Assembly (NCBI GenBank): GCA_947305045.1 | Contig: CAMZCW010000140.1 | Coordinates: 1 to 6,138 of the forward strand | Direction of reading: 5' to 3' | DNA from: an uncultured Bacteroidales bacterium | Lineage (GTDB): Bacteria; Bacteroidota; Bacteroidia; Bacteroidales; UBA932 | Length of the DNA: 6,138 bases | Shown: in pieces, positions 5,773 to 6,138 of the stretch | Position numbering within the stretch: position 1 is the first letter of the stretch | Layout of the letters: every line of letters begins with the position of its first letter | Made by a program: the position numbers and the translations under genes | Notes under the pieces: generated by a model | Database searches by the model: none | What the model was told of the DNA's origin: nothing | Seen by the model: only the letters and a program-made list of their open reading frames with translations

Positions 5773-5790
5773 AAAATCAACGTATCTTAG
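5759..5790 (+). promoter_or_regulatory. Bacteroides-type promoter of the right-hand oxidoreductase gene
   Basis: CTTG (5759-5762), 20 bp, then TATCTTAG (5783-5790): one mismatch in each element and the same spacing as the promoter at 1581-1612. The match between the two regions continues into the operator (29 of 33 bases identical between 1603-1635 and 5781-5813), which supports both as real. The predicted start is near 5795, with a leader of about 110 bases. Confidence 0.65.
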
Positions 5791-5797
5791 CAAAGAG

Positions 5798-5813
5798 TTT
5801 GAATCGTTTCAAA
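5798..5813. promoter_or_regulatory. LacI-family operator (copy 2)
   Basis: TTTGAATCGTTTCAAA is identical to copy 1 at 1620-1635 and sits at the same offset, 15 bp from the start of its -7 box. It extends to an 18-bp palindrome with flanking G and C (5797-5814). Placed between the divergent lacI-type gene and the oxidoreductase gene, it could control both directions. Confidence 0.75.
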
Positions 5814-5844
5814 CCAAGATAGCACACTTTAGACTTCGTTCAAT
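5814..5844 (-). promoter_or_regulatory. Candidate distal promoter for the lacI-type gene
   Basis: On the minus strand ATTG (5841-5844), 19 bp, then TATCTTGG (5814-5821), each one base from consensus. Transcription would start near 5809, inside the operator, giving direct autorepression and a leader of about 74 bases. This competes with the proximal candidate at 5740-5772. Confidence 0.35.
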
Positions 5845-5866
5845 TCAAGAATGTTTTGTATATTAG
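5835..5866 (+). promoter_or_regulatory. Possible second promoter for the right-hand oxidoreductase gene
   Basis: TTCG (5835-5838), 20 bp, then TATATTAG (5859-5866), each one base off consensus. It would give a leader of about 35 bases, more usual than the 110 bases from the promoter at 5759-5790, but it is not conserved before the other unit and starts well past the operator. Confidence 0.25.
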
Positions 5867-5905
5867 CGGTTCATAGACTAACAACGGCCAACACATGATT
5901 AGAAT

Positions 5906-6138
5906 ATGAAACGACGTGACTTTCTTAAAGCCAGCGGTGCCGCAGTGGCCGGAGGAGCGCTGCTCACCGGCGCCGGCAGCCTGGCCGCTTCCTGCACAAA
6001 CACATCGAATGACCTTGACTGGGGATCCACTGACGTACTGGTAGTCGGCGGAGGGCCCGCGGGCGTGTGCGCGGCTATAGCCGCCGCCCGCTGCGGGGCC
6101 AGGACCACCATAGTGGAGACCGGCAACTGCCTCGGCGG
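5906..6138 (+). CDS. Exported FAD-dependent oxidoreductase, N-terminal part (runs off window)
   Basis: The first 77 codons of a paralogue of the oxidoreductase at 1660-3129; the frame stays open to the window end. It starts with a Tat motif (KRRDFLK, residues 2-8), a hydrophobic stretch and a LAASC lipobox-like site at C30, so export by Tat and lipid anchoring are likely. The FAD-binding motif DVLVVGGGPAGVCAAIAAAR follows, then IVETGNCLGG, where the Glu should hold the FAD ribose. The order and spacing match the intact paralogue, so the same flavoprotein family is clear, but the catalytic part is not visible. By analogy a GH27 gene may follow outside the window. Control by the divergent LacI-type regulator is likely from the shared operator. 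A 4-codon ORF (5895-5909) overlaps the start codon but has no support as a real leader peptide. Confidence 0.88.
   Translation, partial: MKRRDFLKASGAAVAGGALLTGAGSLAASCTNTSNDLDWGSTDVLVVGGGPAGVCAAIAAARCGARTTIVETGNCLG

Noticed and set aside
5736..5780. Longer start of the lacI-type gene (15 extra codons)
   Set aside because: LacI-family proteins start just before the ITIKDVA helix; the extra stretch overlaps promoter elements and is A/T-rich.
5895..5909. Four-codon leader ORF overlapping the start of the right-hand oxidoreductase by ATGA
   Set aside because: Too short to distinguish from chance, and not conserved upstream of the gene at 1660.

Overview
The window looks like a carbohydrate-catabolism locus of a fairly GC-rich member of the Bacteroidota, probably Bacteroidales. 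Reasons: promoters of the Bacteroides type (TTTG, about 20 bp, TAnnTTTG), A/T-rich leaders without strong Shine-Dalgarno sites, an exported GH27 glycosidase with the He_PIG-associated and He_PIG modules common in Bacteroidota, and Tat-type RRDFLK oxidoreductase lipoproteins. I cannot fix a genus. No RNA gene, CRISPR array, transposase or SusC/SusD pair is visible.

Layout, left to right. (1) 1-153 is the 3' end of a GH27 alpha-galactosidase-like gene. (2) 169-1121, on the minus strand, is a short operon: a small chimeric ORF (870-1121), probably a deletion product, followed 20 bp later by a complete araD (L-ribulose-5-phosphate 4-epimerase). (3) 1122-1659 is mostly non-coding. It holds a 29-codon ORF (1315-1404) that joins the start of an RRDFLK oxidoreductase in frame to the end of a GH27 enzyme, then a 106-bp structured element with four alternating copies of one 15-mer, then a promoter and a LacI-type operator. 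(4) 1660-4734 is an intact two-gene operon: an exported FAD-dependent oxidoreductase and a secreted GH27 enzyme, 3 bp apart. (5) 4731-5735, on the minus strand, encodes a LacI-family regulator whose stop codon overlaps that of the GH27 gene. (6) 5736-5905 is a divergent control region carrying the same promoter/operator block as in (3). (7) 5906 to the end is the start of another RRDFLK FAD oxidoreductase.

The main theme is a repeated module, [Tat/lipoprotein FAD oxidoreductase then GH27 glycosidase], of which the window shows one tail, one collapsed scar, one full copy and one head. An identical 16-bp palindrome, TTTGAATCGTTTCAAA, lies 15 bp past the start of the -7 box before both the intact unit and the right-hand oxidoreductase. 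I infer that the LacI protein encoded between them controls both and perhaps itself. The likely job is periplasmic attack on an alpha-galactosidic or beta-L-arabinopyranosidic substrate by paired oxidation and hydrolysis. araD hints that a pentose such as L-arabinose may be released and catabolised. The substrate of the oxidoreductases cannot be read from the sequence.
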